Origin: an uncultured Bacteroidia bacterium | Lineage (GTDB): Bacteria; Bacteroidota; Bacteroidia; Bacteroidales; F082 | Assembly (NCBI GenBank): GCA_902774365.1 | Contig: CACYHX010000008.1 | Coordinates: forward strand, 1-64,000 | Length of the DNA: 64,000 bases | Direction: 5' to 3' | Shown: piece by piece, positions 1 through 6,788 of the stretch | How positions within the stretch are numbered: position 1 is the stretch's first letter | Layout: every line of letters begins with the position of its first letter | The notes under the pieces: generated by a model | Database searches by the model: none | What the model was told of the DNA's origin: nothing | What the model saw: only the letters and a program-made list of their open reading frames with translations | Made by a program: the position numbers and the translations under genes

Positions 1-3
1 CCT

Positions 4-318
4 ATGTCACGGAACAACGAATTATTTCATGCCTGCAAGGTCGATAATTGGTACATCTTTGAGCATACCGAAGACGAATGGGACGACATCGTGAACGCCT
101 TCATTGCGGGAGGCTTGTATGCCGACAGGAACCCCAGAATCCAATGGGTGAAACTCACCGAAGAAACGGTCAAGGAATTGTTTGACTATACGAGATACTT
201 GGTCTACCGAGCGGATTACGATGAGTACTATGTCCTTGACGGAACGACCATTAAGGAAACTTTCAACGAAGGGAAATACACCCATGCCAAATTGATTGAA
301 GGGCCGGGGATGATATGA
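4..318 (+). CDS. Hypothetical protein, 104 aa, possibly 5'-truncated by the window edge
   Basis: A small, acidic, aromatic-rich protein with no signal peptide, membrane segment or motif I recognise. The ATG is three bases from the window start and the preceding codon is not a stop, so the gene may begin outside the window. The reading frame is clean and ends just before the convergent transposase gene. Middle confidence that it is a real gene; no function can be given. Confidence 0.5.
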   Translation: MSRNNELFHACKVDNWYIFEHTEDEWDDIVNAFIAGGLYADRNPRIQWVKLTEETVKELFDYTRYLVYRADYDEYYVLDGTTIKETFNEGKYTHAKLIEGPGMI

Positions 319-369
319 GGATTAAGAGAGAGTGATTTGGCAAAAGCACATTGTATCTTGTTCCGTCCC

Positions 370-1410
370 TTAGAGGCGGATTTCATCCGCCCCTTGTCCC
401 TCCACAAGCGACCTCCCCATCTCGTTAAGCGCTACAAAACGATAGCGCAAAGAATCGGTTGCAATAGGCGTGTATTCGAAATGTTTGGCCTCAGCCTTGC
501 GGCGAAGAGCTCCCTCGACAGATTGACGGATGAAAGGCGCACTGAATGCCTCTGCCGTCGGCTCCAAAAGCAAAAGTTTCCCTTGGGTGCACGCCTCAAA
601 ATAAACACCACCAGGCTTGTAATACCGCTCATGCGGCGAACCTTCCTCGGGGAAGCCTTCGTTGAGAAGGATGACCAAAGGTAAGCCTTGAGTCCGAAGC
701 GTCCGTGCAATGAGTTGCTCACCCTTGCTAATGGAAGCCGTATAGGTTACCGCTCCATTTTGCGCCGACCGCAACACCGCTTTCATCCTTTCTTGGACTT
801 GCTCGTCCGTGGCATTGCGCGACATTTCCACCAATTGACGCTCTGGCCAGTCGAGAAGGAAATGATTGCCCATTGAGGTGAAAAGCAAACCACAAGTTTC
901 TGTCCTCCGGTACATTCGAAAAAGGTCGGGGTTTTGTTTGCGCTGCCATGCCCGCTCGTCGTTGGCGTAAACATAGTTTATCATTGCCTGAAGCTGCCCT
1001 TTATGCGTGAGCACACGATAATAAGGTGGGCCATCGTATAAATTTCCTTCAAAGCCCAACTTTCGGGCTTCAGCCTTGCAGCCCTGCATATAGCCTCGCA
1101 CCACTTCTTTGATGCTCCTCGTCATGGTACGCCGAACCTGCAAAACGATATGATGATGGTCGGGCATGACCTTGTCTGCAAGGATTTTTATCTCAGGGCA
1201 AAGTTCAAGCATCCGTTGCTGTTGGTTGATTAATACCCAGCCTATGACGGTCTTTTCCACCTCGGCCCTTGTGCCATTGTGGGTGAGTTTGCCGAAAATG
1301 GGTTCATGCCCTTTGGCCACCATAGTCACATGCACGATGCACGGCTTGTGCCATGCACCAGGCTCCTGCCAAGTGGAGGTCTCGTTAGGTATGTTGGTGT
1401 TGGTAGTCAT
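370..1410 (-). CDS. RAYT/Y1-type HUH transposase with extra C-terminal domain, 346 aa
   Basis: The N-terminal half is a Y1 transposase-like (REP-associated tyrosine transposase) domain. It has the histidine cluster MPDHHHIVLQV around residues 82-92 (HUH motif) and a tyrosine helix INYVYANDERAW around 144-155. Such enzymes nick single-stranded hairpins through a phosphotyrosine link. After residue about 215 comes a second domain with GAVTYTASISKGEQ and KPGGVYFEACTQGKLLLLEP, which reminds me of DprA/SLOG nucleotide-binding folds; that part is inference. I chose the ATG at 1410 (MTTNTN) because the 21 residues upstream are proline-rich and unlike the family. The last codons (GADEIRL) lie in a palindrome. 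A GTGC-palindrome lies 121 bp upstream of the start. Confidence 0.8.
   Translation of the reverse strand: MTTNTNIPNETSTWQEPGAWHKPCIVHVTMVAKGHEPIFGKLTHNGTRAEVEKTVIGWVLINQQQRMLELCPEIKILADKVMPDHHHIVLQVRRTMTRSIKEVVRGYMQGCKAEARKLGFEGNLYDGPPYYRVLTHKGQLQAMINYVYANDERAWQRKQNPDLFRMYRRTETCGLLFTSMGNHFLLDWPERQLVEMSRNATDEQVQERMKAVLRSAQNGAVTYTASISKGEQLIARTLRTQGLPLVILLNEGFPEEGSPHERYYKPGGVYFEACTQGKLLLLEPTAEAFSAPFIRQSVEGALRRKAEAKHFEYTPIATDSLRYRFVALNEMGRSLVEGQGADEIRL
375..391. repeat. Palindrome GGCGGAT-ttc-ATCCGCC at the transposase 3' end
   Basis: Perfect 7-bp arms (375-381 and 385-391) separated by three bases. It overlaps the last codons of the transposase gene and ends three bases from its stop, so it encodes the GADEIRL tail. 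A similar GGCGGAT/CCG hairpin occurs behind the Hsp20 gene (41733-41752). It may be a REP-like element or a terminator stem. Confidence 0.6.
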
Positions 1411-1530
1411 TTTCGTTTGGGGCTTTTGCGGCGGGAATGGAATTCCCGTGGAAGGGACAGAACACAAATGCAAAAGTAAGATTTATTTCGATACAAAAAG
1501 ATTATTGCACTTTTTCGGGAAAAACCATTA

Positions 1531-1574
1531 GCTTGTGCATCAATTCGGCACAGGCTTTTGTTTTCTTCGCAGCG
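1531..1574 (+). repeat. GTGC-palindrome repeat, copy 1
   Basis: Arms CTTGTGC and GCACAGG around the loop ATCAATTCG, followed by a T-rich stretch and TTCGCAGCG. Nearly the same 44 bp recurs at 3346 and 5170 in the same orientation. There is no + strand gene immediately upstream for it to terminate, which argues against a simple terminator. It lies between the divergent transposase (start 1410) and the gene at 1632. Confidence 0.75.
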
Positions 1575-1631
1575 AAAAACGATAGAATTGACAAATATAA
1601 CAAACTATAAACATCATTAAATCAATAAAAT

Positions 1632-2303
1632 ATGGAAAACAACAGATATGCAAACATCGGTAAAGGCTCAATTATCGAGGAAGGCATCTTCGTAAGATTT
1701 CCCGAACTCGTTCCTGTTTCTTTGGAGAATTATTGGAACAGCAAGAAACATAATAAACTGTTGATAGTTGGGGAAAGCATCTACTTTGACGATAATGTCG
1801 ACAGTGTGTTTAAGGACCCACAAGCGTGGTACTCTGGAGCGGACAAACAGCATTTGATACCAGAAGAAAAGAAGAAAGATGTAAGCAACTACAAAGGGTA
1901 TAAGACTTTTGATAGGTTGTGTAAATCCATGAATGAAGTGTTGAATGAAACGCTTTGTGAACATGTCTATGAGGAGGCCATGTTCTATAATTATTTTCTA
2001 TGTCCGGCCACGGTGAGGAAAAACAATAGAACATTCAAAAAAGATTGCACCCAATTGGACCGTGATGTGGCAGGTAGCGCATTATGTGGAATTATCGACC
2101 TTGACCGTCCTGATATAGTTATATTCGTCAGTAAATATGCACACTTTGAATTTATGAAGTACTTGGAATCAAACGGATTATCGTATGCTATCCCGATTGA
2201 TTTCGTCAATCATCCTGCCCATCCTGCCTCATGGTATCACAGAAATGGAAACGGGAAACAGAAGTTCGAAAGGCTGTTGAGGGAATATTGGATAGCCAAA
2301 TAA
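1632..2303 (+). CDS. Uracil-DNA glycosylase-fold protein, 223 aa
   Basis: Motifs in order fit the UDG superfamily: a beta strand with LLIVGES (44-50), the strand-loop YNYFLCPATV (119-128), PDIVIFVSKYAHFEF (160-174) and the HP-type motif NHPAHPASW (193-201). UDG-fold enzymes flip a base out of DNA and hydrolyse the glycosidic bond; substrate specificity cannot be read here. No signal peptide, so cytoplasmic. The gene is AT-rich compared with the genes after 5 kb, and with the gene at 2581 it forms a pair of different UDG-like proteins. Assigned from motifs only; it could be a non-catalytic member of the fold. Confidence 0.6.
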   Translation: MENNRYANIGKGSIIEEGIFVRFPELVPVSLENYWNSKKHNKLLIVGESIYFDDNVDSVFKDPQAWYSGADKQHLIPEEKKKDVSNYKGYKTFDRLCKSMNEVLNETLCEHVYEEAMFYNYFLCPATVRKNNRTFKKDCTQLDRDVAGSALCGIIDLDRPDIVIFVSKYAHFEFMKYLESNGLSYAIPIDFVNHPAHPASWYHRNGNGKQKFERLLREYWIAK

Positions 2304-2342
2304 TTACATTTTTTCAACCCCTTTTTGTTTCATAGAAATGTT

Positions 2343-2350
2343 TACCTTTG
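2343..2350 (+). promoter_or_regulatory. Bacteroidota -7 box TACCTTTG
   Basis: Matches TAnnTTTG and lies 53 bases before the ATG of the microprotein at 2404. A TTTG at 2324-2327 is a possible -33 element, but the 15-bp gap is shorter than usual. It suggests the microprotein has its own promoter separate from the gene at 1632. Confidence 0.5.
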
Positions 2351-2403
2351 CTGCAAATATCATATTGGCTTTATGCCTAATGCAAAATCCGATTTGGCCG
2401 CCT

Positions 2404-2514
2404 ATGAAAAACCACCAGTGCAAGAAATGTGGCATTCTGTTGTATGCCTCAAAGTCGCCCAATGCATTTGACTGCCCTTCGGGTGGGTATCATCTGTGGA
2501 ATAAGATGAATTGA
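2404..2514 (+). CDS. Zinc-ribbon microprotein, 36 aa
   Basis: Reads MKNHQCKKCGILLYASKSP and continues with NAFDCPSGGYHLWNKMN before a TGA. The CxxC pair (Cys6, Cys9) plus a later Cys (Cys24) and a GGxH turn look like a one-knuckle zinc ribbon. In-frame ATGs lie at 2380 and 2338, but the promoter box at 2343-2350 rules out the earliest. It sits between two UDG-fold genes. Short CxxCG...CPxGGxHxW proteins are, as I recall, common in Bacteroidota, with unknown function. The zinc-binding role is inferred. Confidence 0.6.
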   Translation: MKNHQCKKCGILLYASKSPNAFDCPSGGYHLWNKMN

Positions 2515-2580
2515 AAAACAACATGGTACTCTAAAATTACTATCATTGTTATAATTCAACCTTAAAACGACAATATATTT

Positions 2581-3318
2581 ATGAATAGCAACGTAATTGA
2601 CGAAAAACTCGAAAATCTTTTTGACGAATGGAAGGATCGTATGAAAAAGAATGGTGATATGAATTTCACTAAAGATGGCATCCTTCGAAAAAAAGGAATT
2701 CCCGACACCAAGGTAATAGAAACTTGGATGGCATCTTCAAAACGTATTTTGTTTTTGCTCAAAGACCAGAACCAAGAAGGTGGAAAATGGGACGAAGACA
2801 TTCGTGATTGGCTAACTATCAATGAAAATACCAGTAATCTTGGCTCGACATTTTTAAAGAACATCGCATACATTCTATGGGGGTTGTCAAAAGCAGATGA
2901 AAATAATGATTGGTGGTACAATGAAGTTACCATGCACTTTGATGAAGTAAAAGAGTATTTCAACACACAACCTTTTGCGTTGGTTGAATGCAAGAAACAG
3001 CCAGGGGATGGACAACTTAACGATGATGTATTGAAACAACACCTTAGTGACTACGGAGATTTACTCAAGCAGGAAATAGATATTCTTAACCCGAACATAA
3101 TCGTTTGTACTAATCAACATATCTATGATTTTATCTTAAAGAAATACCCGAAAGAGGAACTCGAATGTATAGATGGATACAATAGTATCCGTTTCCATCC
3201 TCTGACTGGAACTATAGTTTTATGTTCATATCATCCAAGTGCTTGGAATGTTGATGTTTACGAAGGTGTAATGTGGCATTACAGAGCTTTTTTGAAAAAA
3301 CACCATCAACCTAAATAA
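2581..3318 (+). CDS. Second uracil-DNA glycosylase-fold protein, 245 aa
   Basis: Strand RILFLLKDQNQEGG (55-68), ALVECKKQPG (133-142), NPNIIVCTNQHIYDF (170-184) and SYHPSAWN (216-223) follow the order of UDG superfamily motifs, with the H-P-S motif near the C terminus as expected. It is only distantly similar to the protein at 1632, so this is not a recent duplication. AT-rich codon use suggests transfer. No signal or membrane segment. Base specificity is unknown; UDG-fold enzymes act in repair, and some act in anti-phage defence on modified bases, so a defence role is possible but unproven. Confidence 0.6.
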   Translation: MNSNVIDEKLENLFDEWKDRMKKNGDMNFTKDGILRKKGIPDTKVIETWMASSKRILFLLKDQNQEGGKWDEDIRDWLTINENTSNLGSTFLKNIAYILWGLSKADENNDWWYNEVTMHFDEVKEYFNTQPFALVECKKQPGDGQLNDDVLKQHLSDYGDLLKQEIDILNPNIIVCTNQHIYDFILKKYPKEELECIDGYNSIRFHPLTGTIVLCSYHPSAWNVDVYEGVMWHYRAFLKKHHQPK

Positions 3319-3345
3319 ATTAGATACTAGCTATCTTTTCCATAA

Positions 3346-3389
3346 GCCTGTGCTTCAATTCGGCACAGGCTTTCTTTTTCTTTGCAGCG
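3346..3389 (+). repeat. GTGC-palindrome repeat, copy 2
   Basis: Perfect 8-bp arms GCCTGTGC (3346-3353) and GCACAGGC (3363-3370) around TTCAATTCG, then a T-rich run ending CTTTGCAGCG. It lies 28 bp after the UDG-like gene and 17 bp before the FtsZ-like operon. The hairpin plus T run could terminate the upstream gene; the CTTTGCAG end resembles a weak -7 box for the downstream operon. Confidence 0.8.
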
Positions 3390-3406
3390 TTAAATCGTAA
3401 CGCATT

Positions 3407-4075
3407 ATGACCATACAAGAAATTTACAACTCACAGCCCGTCAGGAAGGTGGAATACATGATTCTCGACTGTCAGCGGCAGAGCGAGAAAGGCATGTGGG
3501 GCATGGAAACAGGAAGAGTAGCCATCCAAAACCTTTTGAGCATCAGGAAAACCATCTTGAACGAAATGTTCGTGATGGACGACATTTATTTGCAACTGCT
3601 CAGTGACTTCAACGAGGCCATGAAACAGCAGATGATAGAGATGCGTAGACGCACAATAGCACTTTATGAGTCGGTGGCCAAAGCAGAATTGCCAGGAACC
3701 ATCGAAGTGGAGGGCAAATGCTATTTCGGCTACGACTATCCTCCTTTGCATCCCATTCAAGACGAACGCGCCAAACAGATGTGGGACATACTAAATGGAA
3801 CAATCGATGACTTTATCCCCTTGTACAGTGACGGATTCGGACAATTCCGAATTGACACCTATCATTCCCCCGTCCCAACAATAGAATCCGAACAACAAAT
3901 GCTATATTTGAGCGAAGAAACGGACAATTGGAACGAGGGTTTAGACGGAAAACTGACAAAAGACATGCATCTTATTCTCCCATTCCACGACCTTTTCGAG
4001 CACATGGAATTCGCCATTTTCGACCTACTTTGGGTGCGCGACTTTAATATCGAACTGAATGTTGAAATCTCATAA
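3407..4075 (+). CDS. Unknown protein, first gene of the FtsZ-like operon, 222 aa
   Basis: No family recognised. Mostly helical by eye in residues 1-90, with a long charged helix around QLLSDFNEAMKQQMIEMRRR, then a more mixed acidic C-terminal part. No signal peptide or clear membrane helix, so cytoplasmic. Its stop is 13 bp before the ATG I chose for the FtsZ-like gene, and an alternative FtsZ-like start at 4059 would overlap it, so the genes are probably translated together. The operon position suggests it works with the GTPase, perhaps as adaptor or effector; this rests on position only. Confidence 0.75.
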   Translation: MTIQEIYNSQPVRKVEYMILDCQRQSEKGMWGMETGRVAIQNLLSIRKTILNEMFVMDDIYLQLLSDFNEAMKQQMIEMRRRTIALYESVAKAELPGTIEVEGKCYFGYDYPPLHPIQDERAKQMWDILNGTIDDFIPLYSDGFGQFRIDTYHSPVPTIESEQQMLYLSEETDNWNEGLDGKLTKDMHLILPFHDLFEHMEFAIFDLLWVRDFNIELNVEIS

Positions 4076-4088
4076 CAACACAACGACT

Positions 4089-4751
4089 ATGAACAAAAAT
4101 GCAACATCAACGACAAATCCAACCGTTAAAGTAATCGGCGTTGGCTGTGGCGGCAACAATATCGTCAACCACATGAGCCAAAGCGGTTTTGACAGCGTTT
4201 CCTTTGTGGCCTGCGACATGGAAGCCAAAGTGCTTGAGAAATCAGCAGCTGCCACGACCTTGCAAATCGGCACGGACGGACTTGGAAGCGGCAACAACCC
4301 TGAAAAAGCAAACATCGCTGCTGAAGAAAACACAGATGCAATAAAGAAACTATTCGACGACAGAACTTCAATGACCTTTGTCGTCACCTGTCTTGGAGGC
4401 GGATGTGGCACGGGCGCGGCTCCCGTAATCGCCCGTGAGTCAAAAAAGATGGGCATCACGACCATTGCCCTCGCAACCTTGCCTTTCGAATTGGAAGGCG
4501 AACGCAGATTCTTGCAAGCCTCGGAAGGAATTCAAAACTTGGCAAGAAGCACAGATGCCCTCTTTCTTCTCAACAACCAGTACATCAAAGAACAATACTG
4601 CGACTTGCCTATAAACCAAGCCTTTGCAAAGGCCGATAACCTGTTGGCGGAAGTAGCCAAAAGCCTAATCCGTGCCATGAAGGAGCCACAACAAGCGACA
4701 AAGAAAACCTCAAGAATAAAGGCGTTTTTCAAAAGACTGAAATGCAAATAA
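4089..4751 (+). CDS. FtsZ-like GTPase-domain-only protein, 220 aa
   Basis: Follows FtsZ from its first strand: VKVIGVGCGGNNIVNHM (13-29), DMEAKVLEKS (43-52), IGTDGLGSGNNPEKA (60-74) and the tubulin signature GGGCGTGAAPVIA (103-115), with Cys in place of the usual Thr at 106. Similarity runs to the helix AFAKADNLLAEVAKSLI and stops. The T7 loop (NxDxxD, which completes GTP hydrolysis in the neighbouring subunit) and the whole C-terminal domain are absent. The end is a basic, amphipathic-looking tail (KTSRIKAFFKRLKCK) that might bind membrane or nucleic acid. Full FtsZ is usually over 300 aa. ATG 4089 was chosen because the alternative at 4059 adds ten polar residues and overlaps the upstream gene. 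GTP binding is likely; polymerisation alone is doubtful. Capping of host FtsZ is an inference. Confidence 0.85.
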   Translation: MNKNATSTTNPTVKVIGVGCGGNNIVNHMSQSGFDSVSFVACDMEAKVLEKSAAATTLQIGTDGLGSGNNPEKANIAAEENTDAIKKLFDDRTSMTFVVTCLGGGCGTGAAPVIARESKKMGITTIALATLPFELEGERRFLQASEGIQNLARSTDALFLLNNQYIKEQYCDLPINQAFAKADNLLAEVAKSLIRAMKEPQQATKKTSRIKAFFKRLKCK

Positions 4752-5182
4752 AAATGATGGCATCGAAAACATTCAACGCGGCCACCATCGCCCGCTTGCT
4801 CAGTCACGAGGATGAGCACGGCATGGGGCGTGTCTTCATGTATGCTTTTCTTAACGAGGTGGTACGGCAAAAACGACCATTCCCGTTCGATTGCGAATCC
4901 GCCCAAGTAAGCTCCAACTTGATGATTGTTGACAACCAAGGAAGAAGCATCGCCGTTGAGTATAAGCGCAATCGGCTCAGCTTGACCCTCAATAATGAAC
5001 ATACTGAAGCCCTCTCGCACATCGAATACAAAGGCAAAGCCTATCGTCAAGTCATTCTTGATTGGCTTGCCGCCTGCATCCGATACACTTCGCTGCAACC
5101 TGAACTTCGCAAAGAGCTGACAAGATATGCCCAATCCATTCAAAGAAGAATTTGGCTTACAAAAGTTTTGCCTGTGCAATAA
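4742..5182 (+). CDS. Unknown protein, third gene of the FtsZ-like operon, 146 aa
   Basis: No family recognised. The start at 4742 overlaps the FtsZ-like stop by ten bases; ATGs at 4754 and 4757 are equally good and would give 142 or 141 aa. Contains a predicted beta hairpin region (NLMIVDNQGRSIAVEYKRNRLSLTLNN) and a basic, helical C-terminal third. No signal peptide. Its last codons run into GTGC-palindrome copy 3. Tight coupling to the FtsZ-like gene implies a shared role. Confidence 0.75.
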   Translation: MQIKMMASKTFNAATIARLLSHEDEHGMGRVFMYAFLNEVVRQKRPFPFDCESAQVSSNLMIVDNQGRSIAVEYKRNRLSLTLNNEHTEALSHIEYKGKAYRQVILDWLAACIRYTSLQPELRKELTRYAQSIQRRIWLTKVLPVQ

Positions 5183-5214
5183 TTCGGCACAATCTTTTTG
5201 TTATCTTTGCCGCA
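5170..5214 (+). repeat. GTGC-palindrome repeat, copy 3
   Basis: CCTGTGC and GCACAAT arms around AATAATTCG, then T-rich DNA and TATCTTTGCCGC. It overlaps the stop codon of the gene ending at 5182. The first 30 bp match copies 1 and 2 well; the promoter-like end is more developed here. Starts of the three copies are 1815 and 1824 bp apart. Confidence 0.7.
5202..5209 (+). promoter_or_regulatory. -7 box TATCTTTG for the WYL operon
   Basis: Exact TAnnTTTG match 18 bases before the ATG of the microprotein at 5228. No TTTG is found at normal -33 spacing. It lies inside the end of palindrome copy 3, so the repeat may carry the promoter. Confidence 0.6.
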
Positions 5215-5227
5215 TAAAACTAACCCC

Positions 5228-5335
5228 ATGGAGGAAGAAGAGCGAGAGGCAACCTGTGCAAAAAATGCACAAGTTCAAACAGAAGGGAAAAGGATGGTGA
5301 AGGTGGTGGTGAACCTTATCAATCAGAAAAACTAA
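5228..5335 (+). CDS. Microprotein upstream of the WYL regulator, 35 aa
   Basis: Begins MEEEEREATCAKNAQVQTEG, continues KRMVKVVVNLINQKN and ends with TAA five bases before the WYL gene. It is the first ORF after the -7 box and shares the transcript with the regulator. It has an acidic head and a beta-like hydrophobic tail. It may be a small protein or a translated leader that couples to the regulator; no function is assignable. Confidence 0.5.
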   Translation: MEEEEREATCAKNAQVQTEGKRMVKVVVNLINQKN

Positions 5336-5340
5336 TAGCC

Positions 5341-6249
5341 ATGTCCAAAAACCAAATCAACAAATACGTCTGGCTCGTAGAGACGCTCTACCATGCCAAG
5401 AAGATCACCCTGAAGGAAATCAACCGCAGGTGGCTCGATACCGATTTGAGCGAGGGACTGGAGATTCCGCGCCGCACCTTCCACACTTGGAAGAATGCGG
5501 TGGAAGAGATGTTCGGCCTCGTCATCATGTGCGACAAGAGCGACGGCGACCGCTATTATATCGAGAACCGCGAGGTGCTTGAGGACGACGGCCTGCAACG
5601 CTGGCTGCTCAGCACCATGTCGGTCAACAACACGCTGCTAGACAACAAAGCCCTCAGCGACCGCATCCTGTTGGAAAGCATCCCATCGGGTCAAGACTTC
5701 CTCGCTACCGTCATGGAAGCCATGAAGAAAAGCCGCTTGCTGGAAATCACCTACAAGGGTTATTGGAAGGAGCATGAAAACACCTTCAGAGTGGCACCAT
5801 ATTGCGTGAAGCTGTTCCGGCAGCGGTGGTACATGGTGGGTAACAGCGTCTATGAAGACAAGATTCGCATCTATTCGTTGGACCGCGTACAAGAGGCCCA
5901 GCTTTCGGAGGAGACCTTCAAATATCCCAAAAAATTCAACCCAGAGAGCTATTTCAAAGGCTGTTTCGGCATCATTCGCGACGAGGAATGCCCCATTGAG
6001 ACTGTGAAACTGAAAGTGAGCGCCAACCAAGCCAACTACCTGCGTTCCCTACCCTTGCATCCTTCACAAAAGGAGCTGGTCCACACGGGAGAATACAGCA
6101 TCTTCTCCGTTGAGGTGCGTCCCACCTTCGACTTCCAGCAAGAACTCCTTTGGAACGGCGATGCACTTGAAGTGCTGGAACCGCTTTGGCTACGGAAGGA
6201 AATGGCTGGCATTACGAAACGGATGTGGAACAATTACAACAAGAAATGA
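5341..6249 (+). CDS. WYL-domain transcriptional regulator, 302 aa
   Basis: N-terminal helix-turn-helix region (about 1-70, TLKEINRRWL...IPRRTFHTWKNAV), then a WYL core with ITYKGY and RWYMVG (about 133-165) and a C-terminal WCX-type region. Family members bind DNA and sense nucleotides or nucleic acid; several control defence loci or DNA-damage genes. Its stop overlaps the start of the exonuclease gene (ATGA), so the two are translationally coupled. With the DNA-acting neighbours this suggests control of a nucleic-acid-related locus, which is inference. Confidence 0.9.
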   Translation: MSKNQINKYVWLVETLYHAKKITLKEINRRWLDTDLSEGLEIPRRTFHTWKNAVEEMFGLVIMCDKSDGDRYYIENREVLEDDGLQRWLLSTMSVNNTLLDNKALSDRILLESIPSGQDFLATVMEAMKKSRLLEITYKGYWKEHENTFRVAPYCVKLFRQRWYMVGNSVYEDKIRIYSLDRVQEAQLSEETFKYPKKFNPESYFKGCFGIIRDEECPIETVKLKVSANQANYLRSLPLHPSQKELVHTGEYSIFSVEVRPTFDFQQELLWNGDALEVLEPLWLRKEMAGITKRMWNNYNKK

Positions 6250-6740
6250 ATTCCTTTGCCGCCATAGACTTCGAGACCGCCAACAACGAACGCACCAGCG
6301 TGTGTAGCGTGGGCGTGGTGATTGTAAAAGAAGGCGAATTCGTGGACTCGTTCTATTCGCTCATCCAGCCTGAGCCGAATTATTACCTCTATTGGAACAC
6401 GCTCGTCCACGGCATCACCAAGGCCGATACCGAGGATGCGCCTGTGTTTCCTTACGTCTGGCAAAAGATTGAGCCACTTATCGAGGGTCTACCTCTCGTG
6501 GCGCACAACAGCCCTTTCGACGAAGGCTGCCTGAAAGCCGTGATGCGCTGCTACCAGATGGATTACCCTGACTATCAGTTCTACTGCACCTGTCGCGCCG
6601 CGCGCAAACACTTCGGGAAGCAGCTTCCCAACCACCAACTTCATACCGTGGCGGCTGCCTGCGGCTTCGATTTGGTCAACCACCATAACGCCTTAGCCGA
6701 TGCCGAGGCCTGCGCTTGGATTGCTCGCGAGATTTTGTAA
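6246..6740 (+). CDS. DEDDh 3'-5' exonuclease (DnaQ-like), 164 aa
   Basis: Exo I motif FAAIDFETAN (Asp8, Glu10), Exo II VAHNSPFDEGCLK (Asn-xx-Phe-Asp) and Exo III HHNALADAEACAW (His...Asp) give the full DEDDh metal-binding set. It cleaves 3' ends of DNA or RNA. Short for a polymerase epsilon subunit, so a stand-alone exonuclease. The ATG at 6246 is set by the ATGA overlap with the WYL gene; a longer upstream frame would lie wholly inside that gene. Confidence 0.9.
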   Translation: MNSFAAIDFETANNERTSVCSVGVVIVKEGEFVDSFYSLIQPEPNYYLYWNTLVHGITKADTEDAPVFPYVWQKIEPLIEGLPLVAHNSPFDEGCLKAVMRCYQMDYPDYQFYCTCRAARKHFGKQLPNHQLHTVAAACGFDLVNHHNALADAEACAWIAREIL

Positions 6741-6744
6741 TTCT

Positions 6745-6782
6745 ATTCGGAATTTACTGTAATTTTGCAGAAAATTCCGAAT
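6745..6782. promoter_or_regulatory. Perfect inverted repeat around the carbonic anhydrase promoter
   Basis: ATTCGGAATTT (6745-6755) and AAATTCCGAAT (6772-6782) are perfect 11-bp inverted repeats. The -7 box TAATTTTG (6760-6767) lies in the 16-bp gap between them. The ATG of the carbonic anhydrase is seven bases after the right arm. The arrangement fits an operator covering the promoter, or a hairpin at the transcript start. Confidence 0.7.
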
Positions 6783-6788
6783 AAGACT

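Noticed and set aside
1166..1531. Plus-strand frame (121 aa) over the transposase N terminus
   Set aside because: Antisense to conserved HUH motifs, with no recognisable features.
4089..4751. The FtsZ-like gene taken as the cell's division gene ftsZ
   Set aside because: It lacks the T7 loop and C-terminal domain and is not in a division/cell-wall cluster; housekeeping ftsZ should be elsewhere.
4089..4751. The FtsZ-like gene as a truncated pseudogene
   Set aside because: No remnant of the C-terminal half is visible in any frame downstream; the frame is tight with its neighbours and ends in a purposeful-looking basic tail. Not fully excluded.
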